From DATKKG01 sp964475215 (GTDB lineage: Archaea; Thermoproteota; Nitrososphaeria; Conexivisphaerales; DTJL01), in assembly GCA_964475215.1 (NCBI GenBank), contig CAYYVT010000084.1:1-16765 (forward strand): DNA of 16,765 bases. The letters run 5' to 3'. Shown piece after piece: positions 8,074 to 15,249 of this stretch. The notes beneath the pieces are model-generated. The model did no database searches and was not told where the DNA came from. It worked only from the letters and a program-made list of their open reading frames with translations. Made by a program: the position numbers and the translations under genes. The stretch's first letter is position 1. Every line of letters starts with the position of its first letter.

Positions 8074-8958
8074 TTGCAGGTCCAGCTCAAGAACAGACGC
8101 CTCCAGGGATACCTCTTCGCCCTCCTAGCAGCCATGTGCTATGGCTCGGCCTCAACTATAGGCAAATTCGCCTTGGTTTACGCATCCCCGCTTACGATAA
8201 CATCATTTGGGAGCATAACGGCCGGGTTAATCCTCTTTCCTTACAAGCTCACAGCCAAGATCGAACGAAGAAGCCTTCCGACGTTCGCCTTAGTCATCCT
8301 CTGCGGATCCGTCTTTGGCCCCCTGCTCTTCTATACAGGACTTCGACTAATCTCCGCCGTCACGACGGCCCTTCTGTCCAATGGTGAGCTCCTCTTCACC
8401 TCCATCATAGCCATAATCGTCTTCAAGGAGTCCCTAAACCGCCGTCAGTACGCCGCCAGCCTGCTAGTTTTATTCGGCATCGTCGCCATCTCAACCAATT
8501 TCAGCTTCTCGGCTGAGCTTCTGGGCAACCTGTCTGGTGCCCTCTGCGTGCTTGGTGCGACGCTCTGCTGGGGTGTCGAGAATAACTTGGCGAGACTGCT
8601 TAGCCAGCGAGTGAATACTGTAGTCATGGCCCGATGGAGGAACTTCGTAGGTGGCTTGATCGTCTTGGTCATCATGTTACTATCGGGGCAGGCAATCACA
8701 GTAGTATTTGCCGCGATACCCTACATCATACTCACCGGAATCATTCCAATCGGTTTCACCTCACTCCTCCTCTACCAAGCCCTGAGCCGGATAGGAGCGG
8801 TCAGGACGCTCTTGATATTCTCCACTAGCTCACTCTTCGGAACTCTGTATGCCTACGTCTTCCTGAGCGAACCCATTACCTCCGTTCAGCTCTTGGGCGG
8901 CGCCATCCTCTTCGCCGGCGTCGTCATCATTGGACGGAATGAACGGAGCAGCCCTTAG
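8074..8958 (+). CDS. DMT superfamily (EamA) transporter
   Basis: A 294-residue, strongly hydrophobic protein with about ten predicted transmembrane segments in two EamA repeats. The N-terminal segment YLFALLAAMCYGSASTIGKFA opens the first repeat and ALCVLGATLCWGVENNLARL opens the second. The related opening sequences show the internal duplication typical of the drug/metabolite transporter superfamily. The usual role is export of metabolites or amino acids; the substrate cannot be predicted. The start is a TTG only 3 bases after the Ada stop, so it is probably co-transcribed with ada. An ATG at 8134 would cut into the first membrane segment and is less likely. Confidence 0.88.
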   Translation: MQVQLKNRRLQGYLFALLAAMCYGSASTIGKFALVYASPLTITSFGSITAGLILFPYKLTAKIERRSLPTFALVILCGSVFGPLLFYTGLRLISAVTTALLSNGELLFTSIIAIIVFKESLNRRQYAASLLVLFGIVAISTNFSFSAELLGNLSGALCVLGATLCWGVENNLARLLSQRVNTVVMARWRNFVGGLIVLVIMLLSGQAITVVFAAIPYIILTGIIPIGFTSLLLYQALSRIGAVRTLLIFSTSSLFGTLYAYVFLSEPITSVQLLGGAILFAGVVIIGRNERSSP

Positions 8959-8971
8959 TGGTCGGCAACCC

Positions 8972-8979
8972 TTTATTAT
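8972..8979 (+). promoter_or_regulatory. TATA box of the gene at 9004
   Basis: TTTATTAT is centred 28 bases before the ATG at 9004. No ribosome-binding sequence is visible, which fits a leaderless transcript. Confidence 0.6.
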
Positions 8980-9003
8980 CGGCCCTTCCACCACCCAAGA
9001 TTC

Positions 9004-9441
9004 ATGAAGATACTCTTCGTGTGCTCGGCCAATGCCTGCCGAAGCCCGATGGCCGAAGGCATCGCGAGGAAGCTTCTACGCGAAAATGGCATAACCAGTG
9101 TCAAAGTGGACTCGGCAGGCCTTGACGTTACAGAGGGCGCCCCTGCCACTGAAGAGACAATCGACGTCATGAAGGCTCGAGGTGTCGACCTCTCGACACA
9201 CAGGGCCAAGCCATTCAGGTCTCAGCTGAGGCGAAGCGACATGGTGCTGACAATGACGAATTCACAGAAAAAAAGGATACTAGCGAATCATCCAGCACTT
9301 GCAGGGAGGGTTTTCATGCTCGAAGAATACGCCAAGAACAGGCCGATGGACATACCTGACCCCTTCAAGGGGCAGGTGAGCTATGAGCAGGCCGCCGACG
9401 AAATCGAGTCAGCGGTGCGGCTAGTCCTAGGCCTATCATAG
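9004..9441 (+). CDS. Low-molecular-weight protein tyrosine phosphatase / arsenate reductase-like protein
   Basis: A 145-residue protein of the LMW phosphatase fold. The P-loop CSANACRSP (Cys7 to Arg13, the C-x5-R-S signature) lies at the N-terminus after the first strand MKILFV. The general-acid loop is DIPDPFKG (Asp-Pro-Phe) at about residues 118-125. Central family features are VDSAGLDVTEGAPATEET and STHRAKPF. The same fold serves as tyrosine phosphatase and as thiol-linked arsenate reductase (ArsC). The extra Cys11 inside the P-loop is noteworthy, but the C-terminal redox cysteine pair of the thioredoxin-coupled ArsC type is missing, so phosphatase is favoured. It has its own promoter and ends 51 bases from the copper cluster. 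Confidence 0.88.
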   Translation: MKILFVCSANACRSPMAEGIARKLLRENGITSVKVDSAGLDVTEGAPATEETIDVMKARGVDLSTHRAKPFRSQLRRSDMVLTMTNSQKKRILANHPALAGRVFMLEEYAKNRPMDIPDPFKGQVSYEQAADEIESAVRLVLGLS

Positions 9442-9492
9442 ACGGGTTTCGTCGGCTCTCAACGGATGACAACAGGGCGCTTTGACCAACTT

Positions 9493-9636
9493 TTAGTGCA
9501 CGAATTTGGAAGGATTAGCGTCGAAGCTGGTCTTGCAGTGGGTGCAGCAGAAATAATAGGTGGAACCATTGAAAGAAGATTTGAATTTCGCGCTCGTCTC
9601 TTCAACTTTCATCTTACAGACTGGGTCTACGGCCAT
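9493..9636 (-). CDS. Small YHS/TRASH-domain copper metallochaperone (CopT/CopM-like)
   Basis: A 47-residue protein that is almost entirely one YHS/TRASH metal-binding domain: MAVDPVCKMKV, then GSTYYFCCTHCKTSFDANP. Metal-ligand candidates are the cysteine in DPVC and the CCxxC group. Its sequence closely resembles the N-terminal domain of the ATPase in the same cluster. In Sulfolobales a similar small TRASH protein sits beside the copper regulator and ATPase and is thought to carry copper. An in-frame ATG at 9684 would add 16 residues. However, the only TATA-like box (minus-strand AGTATAAT, 9683-9690) touches that ATG, which makes the ATG at 9636 more likely. Transcribed divergently from the regulator. 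Confidence 0.85.
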   Translation of the reverse strand: MAVDPVCKMKVEETSAKFKSSFNGSTYYFCCTHCKTSFDANPSKFVH

Positions 9637-9689
9637 TCTTAGTCGGTCATCTGGTGGTCTATGTGTCGAAAAAGTGTTCGCCATTATAC

Positions 9690-9721
9690 TTGTAAAGGGC
9701 CACGGCTAGGGACCTTTACAA
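9690..9721 (+). promoter_or_regulatory. Inverted repeat in the chaperone/regulator divergent promoter, putative copper operator
   Basis: TTGTAAAGG (9690-9698) and CCTTTACAA (9713-9721) form a perfect 9-bp inverted repeat with a 14-base spacer. The half-site centres are 23 bases apart. The repeat occupies the divergent promoter between the YHS chaperone and the Lrp-TRASH regulator. The right side, GCTAGGGAC followed directly by CTTTACAA (9705-9721), recurs upstream of the ATPase. This is the best candidate for the regulator's DNA site. A TATA-like GTTAAAGTA (9724-9732) for the regulator lies immediately downstream, so the site is in an activator position. Confidence 0.6.
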
Positions 9722-9754
9722 ACGTTAAAGTACTGCAGCCCAGAGACAAGCAAT

Positions 9755-10372
9755 ATGCCTCTCAAGCTCGACAAGACTGACGGCGCCCTCTTGAAGGAGT
9801 TGGATAGGGACGGTCGCCTGAGCTATCGTCAGCTCTCCAAGCTGCTGGGCGTGAGCACTCCCACAGTCGAAAGCCATGTCAAGAAGCTTGTCGAACTGGG
9901 TGTCATTACAAGGTTCGCGCCCGTGCTCAGCATCGACAAGGTGGAACGCGGGACCTCCGCCCTAATCTTCCTCAGGATAGAACTCAATAAAATCACCCCT
10001 GCCATCGAAAAGCTGAGGGCCTTGGAAGAGATCAGAAACATCTTCGTCACTTCCGGCGAAGCCAACATCGCAGTCAGGGTTGTCCTTCCGCGAGGTGAGC
10101 AGTTGAATCAATTCATGGAGTCATACTTGGGGCCTCTAGAGGGGACGAAGGTAATCTCCAGCCAGATGATCATCGAGACAAAGAAGGACGAGCAGGGTGT
10201 GACCTTCAGCGAGGGCATGGCGGTCGTCCTATCGTGCGATTACTGCGGAAAGGAGATAGCAGGGGACCCCGTGGTCCTCAACGTCGAAGGAGGAAAGAGG
10301 TATATGTGCTGTACATCATGTCTCTCCCTCTACAAGGCCAAGTACATCGACAAGAAGCAGCCCCTCTTCTAG
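9755..10372 (+). CDS. copR: Lrp/AsnC-type copper-responsive regulator with C-terminal TRASH domain (CopR-like)
   Basis: A 205-residue DNA-binding regulator. Residues about 6-55 form an Lrp/AsnC winged helix-turn-helix (LDKTDGALLKELDRDGRLSY, then LLGVSTPTVESHVKKLVELGVI). Residues about 65-145 resemble the ligand-binding RAM domain. A TRASH metal-sensing domain follows with C161, C164, C185, C186 and C189 (CDYC ... YMCCTSC). This architecture is that of archaeal CopR, a copper-sensing activator studied in Sulfolobus. It probably controls the ATPase gene 67 bases downstream, the HMA chaperone, and the divergent YHS chaperone through the repeated element described here. The metal specificity is inferred from the neighbouring Cu(I) ATPase. 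ATG start with TATA-like GTTAAAGTA about 26 bases upstream. Confidence 0.92.
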   Translation: MPLKLDKTDGALLKELDRDGRLSYRQLSKLLGVSTPTVESHVKKLVELGVITRFAPVLSIDKVERGTSALIFLRIELNKITPAIEKLRALEEIRNIFVTSGEANIAVRVVLPRGEQLNQFMESYLGPLEGTKVISSQMIIETKKDEQGVTFSEGMAVVLSCDYCGKEIAGDPVVLNVEGGKRYMCCTSCLSLYKAKYIDKKQPLF

Positions 10373-10378
10373 GCTGGG

Positions 10379-10407
10379 TTTACATTTGTAAAGGCGCTGT
10401 CCCTAGC
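10379..10407 (+). promoter_or_regulatory. Copper-element copy upstream of the ATPase gene
   Basis: TTTACA-TT-TGTAAA (10379-10392) is a perfect palindrome. On the minus strand the stretch 10386-10407 reads GCTAGGGAC, then 5 bases, then CTTTACAA. These are the same two blocks found contiguous at 9705-9721 upstream of the regulator. The element ends about 33 bases before the ATPase start codon, upstream of a TATA-like TTTCATTA (10410-10417), as expected for an activator site. Confidence 0.6.
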
Positions 10408-10439
10408 GCTTTCATTACGTAAACAACCAAGGCTTTACC

Positions 10440-12551
10440 GTGCCCCAAGCCAGTAAGTGTCGAGCTTGGTTGGCGAAGGATCCAGTCTGCGGAATGTTCG
10501 TGGACGAGACGACCGCAGAGCTCAAGGCCACAGTGGGGGGGAAGACCTACTACTTCTGCAGCGAGACATGTCTGCAGCAGTTCACCGCTCCAGAAAAGGC
10601 CTTGAGGGCTTTGAAGCTGTCACTAGCGATATCCATCATTCTTGCAGCGCCGATACTCCTCATCACCTATTTGCCCTTGCTTCCGGCGCATCTGGCTGAC
10701 TGGACACTACTTCTATTGGACACCTTGCTGCAGTTCGGTGTGGGCTGGCGATTCTACAGGGGGACAGTCGACAGCATCAGAAACAGAATGGGTAACATGG
10801 ACGTTCTGATAGCCCTCGGGACGACCGCGGCCTGGGCATACTCTCTGGTGGTGACGGCGTTCCCCAAAGTAATTCCATCCTCAAGCGTCTACTTCGACAC
10901 GTCAGCGGTAATCATCACCCTGATTCTAGCCGGCAACTACCTCGAACACTTGGCCAAGGCTCGGGCTTCCGACGCCGTCCGAAGGCTGATGGACCTGCAA
11001 CCCGCCATGGCCCGCAGGCTAAATGGAAACGTCGAAGAAGAAGTGCCAGTCGAGCAGATAAACGTGGGCGACGTCGTCCTCGTGAAGCCAGGAGAAAGGA
11101 TTCCCGTCGACGGTAGCGTTATCGATGGCGTATCCACCGCAGATGAGTCGGCCGTGACGGGCGAAAGCCTCCCCGTAGAGAAGAAGGAGGGGGATCAAGT
11201 GGTAGGCGCGACGGTCAACAAGACCGGTGTCCTCAGGGTAAGGGCAGAAAAGGTCGGGCAGGACTCTGCCTTGGCTCAAATCGTCGCACTGGTCGAAGAG
11301 GCCCAAGTAGGGAGAGCCCCAATTCAAAAGCTGGCGGACCGCGTGGCTGCATACTTCGTACCAGCAGTGGTCTCCATTGCAATCGCTGTCGGCTTGGCTT
11401 GGTACTTGAGAGGAGTCGGCGTCAACTTCGCCATCCTCGCTTTCGTGTCGTGCGTAGTCATAGCCTGTCCCTGTGCCCTGGGAATAGCCACTCCAGCCGC
11501 ACTCCTCGTCGGGACAAGCAAAGGGGCCCAGAACGGCATCCTGATCAAAGGAGGCGAGTATCTGGAGCGGGCAGGTAAGGTCGACTTGGTGATCTTCGAC
11601 AAAACTGGGACCTTAACCTCTGGTAGGCCTGCCGTCACCGATGTGGCACCTATCGGTGACTACGACGCCGACACCGTGCTAGAGATGGCGAGCTCAGTTG
11701 AAAAAGGTTCAGAGCACCCGACGGCCAAGGCTATAGTCGCCGCCTCAACGGCAAAAGACCTCCCTGCCTTGGAGATGAAGGGATTCGAAGAAGTAGCCGG
11801 AGGAGGGGTGAGGGCCACAGTTAACGGAAGAACTGTGCTCTTAGGGAATAGGAAGCTCCTCTCCGACTCGCGCGAGTTGGCCGCCGTCGAGCCAAGGCTA
11901 GAGGCCATCGAAGGTCAGGGCAAGACGGCTATGCTCTTGGCAGTGGACGGAAAGATCGCAGGAGTGATTGGGGTGGCAGACACGATAAAGCCTTCGGCTA
12001 GGAAGGCTGTCGACTCCCTCAAGGGGCTTGGCATCAAGGTCGTCATGCTCACGGGCGACAACACAAAGGTCGCAGCGTCGATTTCGAAGGAGGTCGGGAT
12101 CGACCATTTTGTAGCCGACGTGCTGCCACAGGCCAAGGAGGAAGCCGTTGCATCTTTTCAGAAGCAAGGGGAGGTGGTGGCAATGGTCGGAGATGGCATC
12201 AACGACGCCCCGGCATTGGCGAAAGCGGATGTCGGAATCGCCATCGGAAGCGGGACCGACATTGCGAAGGAAGCAGGCGGCATCCTCTTGATCAAAGACG
12301 ACCCGAACGATGTGGTTACGGCCATCAAGCTCAGCAGAAGCACCCATTCTAAGATTCGACAGAACCTGTTCTGGGCTTTCGCTTACAACACCATCCTCAT
12401 ACCCATCGCGGCCGGAGCTCTAGTTCCTGTCTTCGGCATAGGTGTCTACAACACTCTCCCATTCCTCGCCGCGGCTGCCATGGCCGTGAGTTCCGCGACG
12501 GTCGTGAGTAATTCCCTAACTCTATTCAGGTTCAAGGCAGCTGAAGAATGA
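10440..12551 (+). CDS. copA: Cu(I)-exporting P1B-type ATPase with N-terminal YHS domain
   Basis: A 703-residue copper-translocating P-type ATPase that exports Cu(I) from the cytoplasm. Residues 14-50 are a YHS/TRASH-type metal-binding domain (DPVCGMFV ... YYFCSETC; C17, C40, C44) in place of the more usual HMA repeats. Membrane metal-binding residues are CPC (343-345), YN (649-650) and MAVSS (681-685), the signature of the Cu(I) P1B-1 class. Catalytic motifs are TGES (240-243), DKTGT with phosphorylated Asp387, SEHP (424-427), MLTGDN (536-541) and GDGINDAPAL (584-593). The GTG at 10440 is chosen because a TATA-like box lies about 26 bases upstream and it keeps the whole YHS domain; a TTG at 10470 would also keep it. 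Regulated by the adjacent copR-like gene by inference. Confidence 0.97.
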   Translation: MPQASKCRAWLAKDPVCGMFVDETTAELKATVGGKTYYFCSETCLQQFTAPEKALRALKLSLAISIILAAPILLITYLPLLPAHLADWTLLLLDTLLQFGVGWRFYRGTVDSIRNRMGNMDVLIALGTTAAWAYSLVVTAFPKVIPSSSVYFDTSAVIITLILAGNYLEHLAKARASDAVRRLMDLQPAMARRLNGNVEEEVPVEQINVGDVVLVKPGERIPVDGSVIDGVSTADESAVTGESLPVEKKEGDQVVGATVNKTGVLRVRAEKVGQDSALAQIVALVEEAQVGRAPIQKLADRVAAYFVPAVVSIAIAVGLAWYLRGVGVNFAILAFVSCVVIACPCALGIATPAALLVGTSKGAQNGILIKGGEYLERAGKVDLVIFDKTGTLTSGRPAVTDVAPIGDYDADTVLEMASSVEKGSEHPTAKAIVAASTAKDLPALEMKGFEEVAGGGVRATVNGRTVLLGNRKLLSDSRELAAVEPRLEAIEGQGKTAMLLAVDGKIAGVIGVADTIKPSARKAVDSLKGLGIKVVMLTGDNTKVAASISKEVGIDHFVADVLPQAKEEAVASFQKQGEVVAMVGDGINDAPALAKADVGIAIGSGTDIAKEAGGILLIKDDPNDVVTAIKLSRSTHSKIRQNLFWAFAYNTILIPIAAGALVPVFGIGVYNTLPFLAAAAMAVSSATVVSNSLTLFRFKAAEE

Positions 12552-12560
12552 AGGGCTTGG

Positions 12561-12800
12561 ATGACGCTCCCGACTAGGTATCACATGCCGTCTTTCGTCA
12601 AGGAGTTCAGCTGCCCCACCTGCGGGCTAACTATCGAGAAGCGGATGAAGAAGGCGGAGGGCATAAGAAATGTCAGGACATCCATCATGCTCAACAGGGT
12701 CTTCGTCGACTACGTCTCCTCAAGGATCAGTCTGAACGAAATTCATGAAGCTGTGGCCAGGGCCGGCCATGGCAACCATCCCAGGATATTGGCAAAGTGA
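12561..12800 (+). CDS. HMA-type copper chaperone (CopZ-like)
   Basis: A 79-residue single heavy-metal-associated domain. The metal loop is FSCPTCGLTIEK (C18 and C21, CxxC), followed by the ferredoxin-like pattern GIRNVRTSIMLNRVFVDYVSSRISLNEIHEAVARAG. The usual Met before the first Cys is replaced by Phe-Ser. It begins 10 bases after the ATPase stop, so it is co-transcribed and probably delivers Cu(I) to the ATPase. A second ATG at 12585 (residue 9) would still leave the complete domain. The cluster therefore encodes two different chaperone folds, this one and the YHS protein at 9493. Confidence 0.88.
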   Translation: MTLPTRYHMPSFVKEFSCPTCGLTIEKRMKKAEGIRNVRTSIMLNRVFVDYVSSRISLNEIHEAVARAGHGNHPRILAK

Positions 12801-12813
12801 AGCGTTGTCGCCA

Positions 12814-13146
12814 CTAGATCGGAAGGTTGACCTTGCCTTCGAACCGCCTAATTCCGTCCAGTTCAATCTGCCTTATGATTTGTTGCGATCTGATTTTGCC
12901 TACGTAGGAGGACATCGCCTTGGCGTTTCCCTCCGAGTCCACGAAAGCAATCATGACGGTACCTGGGTTTATCTCAACGAGCGCGTAGAGGTTCTCCTCG
13001 CCTACCGGCTCGAAGCCACCCTGCTTGTTCTTCAGGAAGATCGCCGCCCTTGCGAACCCAGTGTATTTTGAAAGGAGCTTCTCTGAGATGTCACTCCTCT
13101 TCTGTCCCACCTGGGTGGCCTCGAAGTACTGCACGGAGGCTCCCAT
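12814..13146 (-). CDS. Hypothetical protein, 110 residues
   Basis: I do not recognise this protein. From the ATG at 13146 it reads as a compact soluble protein with alternating charged and hydrophobic stretches: YFEATQVGQKRSDISEKLLS, a strand-like ARAAIFLKNKQGG, then LYALVEINPGTVMIAFVD, and a C-terminal helix-like KIRSQQIIRQIELDG. There are no cysteines or membrane segments. The reading frame stays open up to 13248, overlapping the end of the pxpBC gene, but the added residues are Arg/Ala-rich and not convincing. It lies 76 bases after pxpBC on the same strand and may be in the same transcript. It converges with the HMA gene 13 bases away. Confidence 0.65.
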   Translation of the reverse strand: MGASVQYFEATQVGQKRSDISEKLLSKYTGFARAAIFLKNKQGGFEPVGEENLYALVEINPGTVMIAFVDSEGNAKAMSSYVGKIRSQQIIRQIELDGIRRFEGKVNLPI

Positions 13147-13222
13147 CAAGGCGACCCCCGATAAGCGTTCTGCTGGGATTTCTGCGGGCGCTCGGGAACG
13201 CGTTCTCCCCTGTGGCATCCGC

Positions 13223-14869
13223 CTAGATCGCCAAGCCGCCCGAAGCATACTCCCCCCAAACCCTAAGGAATTTCGCAGTGTCTCTCGAGGCCACGCCTTT
13301 GCTGACCTCCTGGAACTTCACCTTTGAACCAGGCCTGAGCTGTGAAAATCGACCGGCTTCCGACGGCAGAATGATCGCACCCAGTTCATAGCCGCCAGTG
13401 GTGGGACAGTCCTTCTGCAACACGATTGGGGAGCCGTCAGGAGGGACTTGGACGTAGCCCGGAAACGTTGGGTAACTCAGGACCTGCCCGGAGGCGACCG
13501 GGGACCTTCCCGAACGCCTCAAGCGATACCCTGTCCGGTCAGAGGCTTCACTCACTTCATAATCACCTTCGAATAGAGCATCTTCGACGGCGGCCCTGCT
13601 TGCAGACAGAGGACTCCGTAACGCCTTCACCGGGCCTCCATCGGAGGAGACTCTATCCGATACAGGCACATCGCGCATCACTACCTCCTCTGCCAGCTCC
13701 TCAACGCCGAGGATGTCGCCTGCCTTCAACTGCCGTCCCGAATAGCCGCCGAACCCGCCCCTGTAGTAGGTGGAGCAGCTTCCCATTACCGAGGAGGCTG
13801 TCAACCTGCCGGCCAATGATAGGTAATTCAACATACCCTTCGTCTTACCAATCGCTAGCTCCTCCCCCTCCTTCAGCAGCAGCGGAGACCATTCGCTTGC
13901 AGGCTGACCATCTACCGTTAGATCACTCTCGCATCCGGTGACGGCTACCACCACCTCTGCTAGGGCTTTCGCTCTGAAGAAGCCCCCCATTACTTCAATC
14001 ACGGGAAAGTTGCTAGGGTTGCCCACGATATAGTTTGACTGGACCTGAGAGAGGGCGTCGAGCCCTCCCGAGCTCGGGACCCCCAGATGCCTGTATGCGA
14101 ACCTCCCGTCGTCCTGAACAGTCGCAAGTAGGCCGGGCTGTCTGACCTCCAGCACCCCAGCTCCTTTTGGCTCGGTGGGGCGGGCTGTAGTAGCCTTCTT
14201 CACAAACTTGAATTCATCCGCAGTTATGGGCTGGAACTTAACATGGTCCCCCGGACCGATGGGCGTGGGCGGCGTAGCAGAAGGGTTGAACATAGTAAGC
14301 GGCGTCCTCCCGATCAGGCGCCACCCGCCTGGGGCTTCTGAGCCGTAGATTCCCGTCTGCGCGGCGGCTATCCCGACCGACCCTGCCGGGACCTTGGTTC
14401 TAGGGGTTTCGAGCCTCTCCATGCGAATCTTCGGGTCAACCTCATCGAGATACACGAACCCTGGCGCGAAGCCCAGCATCATGCAGGTATACTCCTTGGA
14501 AGAATGTAACGCCACCACTTGGTCTTTTGTAAGGCCGACGCGCTCCACCAATGAATTAAGGTCTGGCGCGAACTCGTCCTCGTAGCACACGGGAACCTTA
14601 ACCAGCTTGTTCCTCGAGGTAGTCGCCGGTGGCCTCGTCAGCGCTTTCTCTATCGCCTTCACGACTGAGTTCTTTTTCATCAAGTTCACGTCGACCCTGC
14701 AGGCTATGCTTGCGTAAGCTGGAGTTAACTCCCTCAACCCTTCTAGCCTGCTGAGTGAAGCGAATAGGCCATGAACTCTGGCGCTGCAATCAAGGCTTGT
14801 CTCGTCGCCCACTTCAACATGGAGGATATTTCCAGGAAGGACGGAAAGCCGGGGACGGTCGAATATCAT
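13223..14869 (-). CDS. pxpBC: Fused 5-oxoprolinase subunits B and C (PxpB-PxpC, KipI-KipA type)
   Basis: A 548-residue fusion of two subunits of the prokaryotic ATP-dependent 5-oxoprolinase, which opens 5-oxoproline to glutamate. Residues 1-225 are the PxpB (KipI-like) half, with LGFAPGFVYLDEVDP, PAGSVGIAAAQTGIY and PGGWRLIGRTPLTMF. Residues about 238-540 are the PxpC (KipA-like) half, beginning EVRQPGLLATVQDDGRFAYR, HLGVPSSGGLD. The C-terminal signature is GQVLSYPTFPGYVQVPPDGS ... KDCPTTGGYELGAI. These domains are also annotated as the biotin-dependent-carboxylase/allophanate-hydrolase-like pair. PxpA is needed for activity in bacteria, and the pxpA-like reading frame 25 bases upstream is truncated. 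The enzyme is therefore either inactive, relies on a PxpA encoded elsewhere, or has another function. Confidence 0.93.
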   Translation of the reverse strand: MIFDRPRLSVLPGNILHVEVGDETSLDCSARVHGLFASLSRLEGLRELTPAYASIACRVDVNLMKKNSVVKAIEKALTRPPATTSRNKLVKVPVCYEDEFAPDLNSLVERVGLTKDQVVALHSSKEYTCMMLGFAPGFVYLDEVDPKIRMERLETPRTKVPAGSVGIAAAQTGIYGSEAPGGWRLIGRTPLTMFNPSATPPTPIGPGDHVKFQPITADEFKFVKKATTARPTEPKGAGVLEVRQPGLLATVQDDGRFAYRHLGVPSSGGLDALSQVQSNYIVGNPSNFPVIEVMGGFFRAKALAEVVVAVTGCESDLTVDGQPASEWSPLLLKEGEELAIGKTKGMLNYLSLAGRLTASSVMGSCSTYYRGGFGGYSGRQLKAGDILGVEELAEEVVMRDVPVSDRVSSDGGPVKALRSPLSASRAAVEDALFEGDYEVSEASDRTGYRLRRSGRSPVASGQVLSYPTFPGYVQVPPDGSPIVLQKDCPTTGGYELGAIILPSEAGRFSQLRPGSKVKFQEVSKGVASRDTAKFLRVWGEYASGGLAI

Positions 14870-14894
14870 CTCTAACTGCTCCCGATGACGAATC

Positions 14895-15206
14895 TTAGGG
14901 GAATGACCTCAACGCAGGTACTTGGTAGAGGACGCCGGCCTCCATCTCCACAGAGGGCATCTCCATTTCCTTCCTTCCAAATCCTTCACGATTAGGGAAA
15001 CTGGGGTGGGCTCCCACGCCCACACCGTTAGCCTTACACATTTCTATGCTCGTCATCATCGTCAGTGGATCCCCTCCATGGAGGCCGCGGGCGAGGCTTG
15101 CCGAAGAGACTGGCATGACCAGCTCCTTGTCTGAGCCTATCCGAGACCCCCGATAGGATTCCGCCATGTCTGCGTTGAAGTCCACCTTGGCTTTCAAACG
15201 GCACAA
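14895..15206 (-). pseudogene. pxpA: Truncated 5-oxoprolinase subunit A (PxpA/LamB-YcsF family)
   Basis: Only the N-terminal part of a PxpA is present, about 100 residues against about 245 in the family. Recognisable segments are VDFNADMAES (family DxNxDxGE), SSASLARGLHGGDP (family ANIACGFHAGDP), GVGVGAHPSFPNREGFGR and VLYQVPALRSF, after which a TAA ends the frame. The remaining roughly 150 residues, including the HVKPHG region, are absent. They are not found in another frame, because pxpBC begins 25 bases later. Within the retained part the Cys of ACGFH is Arg, the Cys of DLNCD is Ala, and MGES is MAES. The likely start is the TTG at 15197 (or 15206), about 26-30 bases after a TATA box. The domain cannot be complete. 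Confidence 0.8.
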
Positions 15207-15222
15207 AATCGCACGCGGGACG

Positions 15223-15229
15223 ATTTAAA
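15223..15229 (-). promoter_or_regulatory. TATA box of the pxp gene cluster
   Basis: Minus-strand TTTAAAT, centred 29 bases before the TTG at 15197 and just after the tRNA-His 3' end. It would provide a separate promoter for pxpA/pxpBC. Confidence 0.5.
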
Positions 15230-15249
15230 GGTGAACGGCGTCGCGTTGG

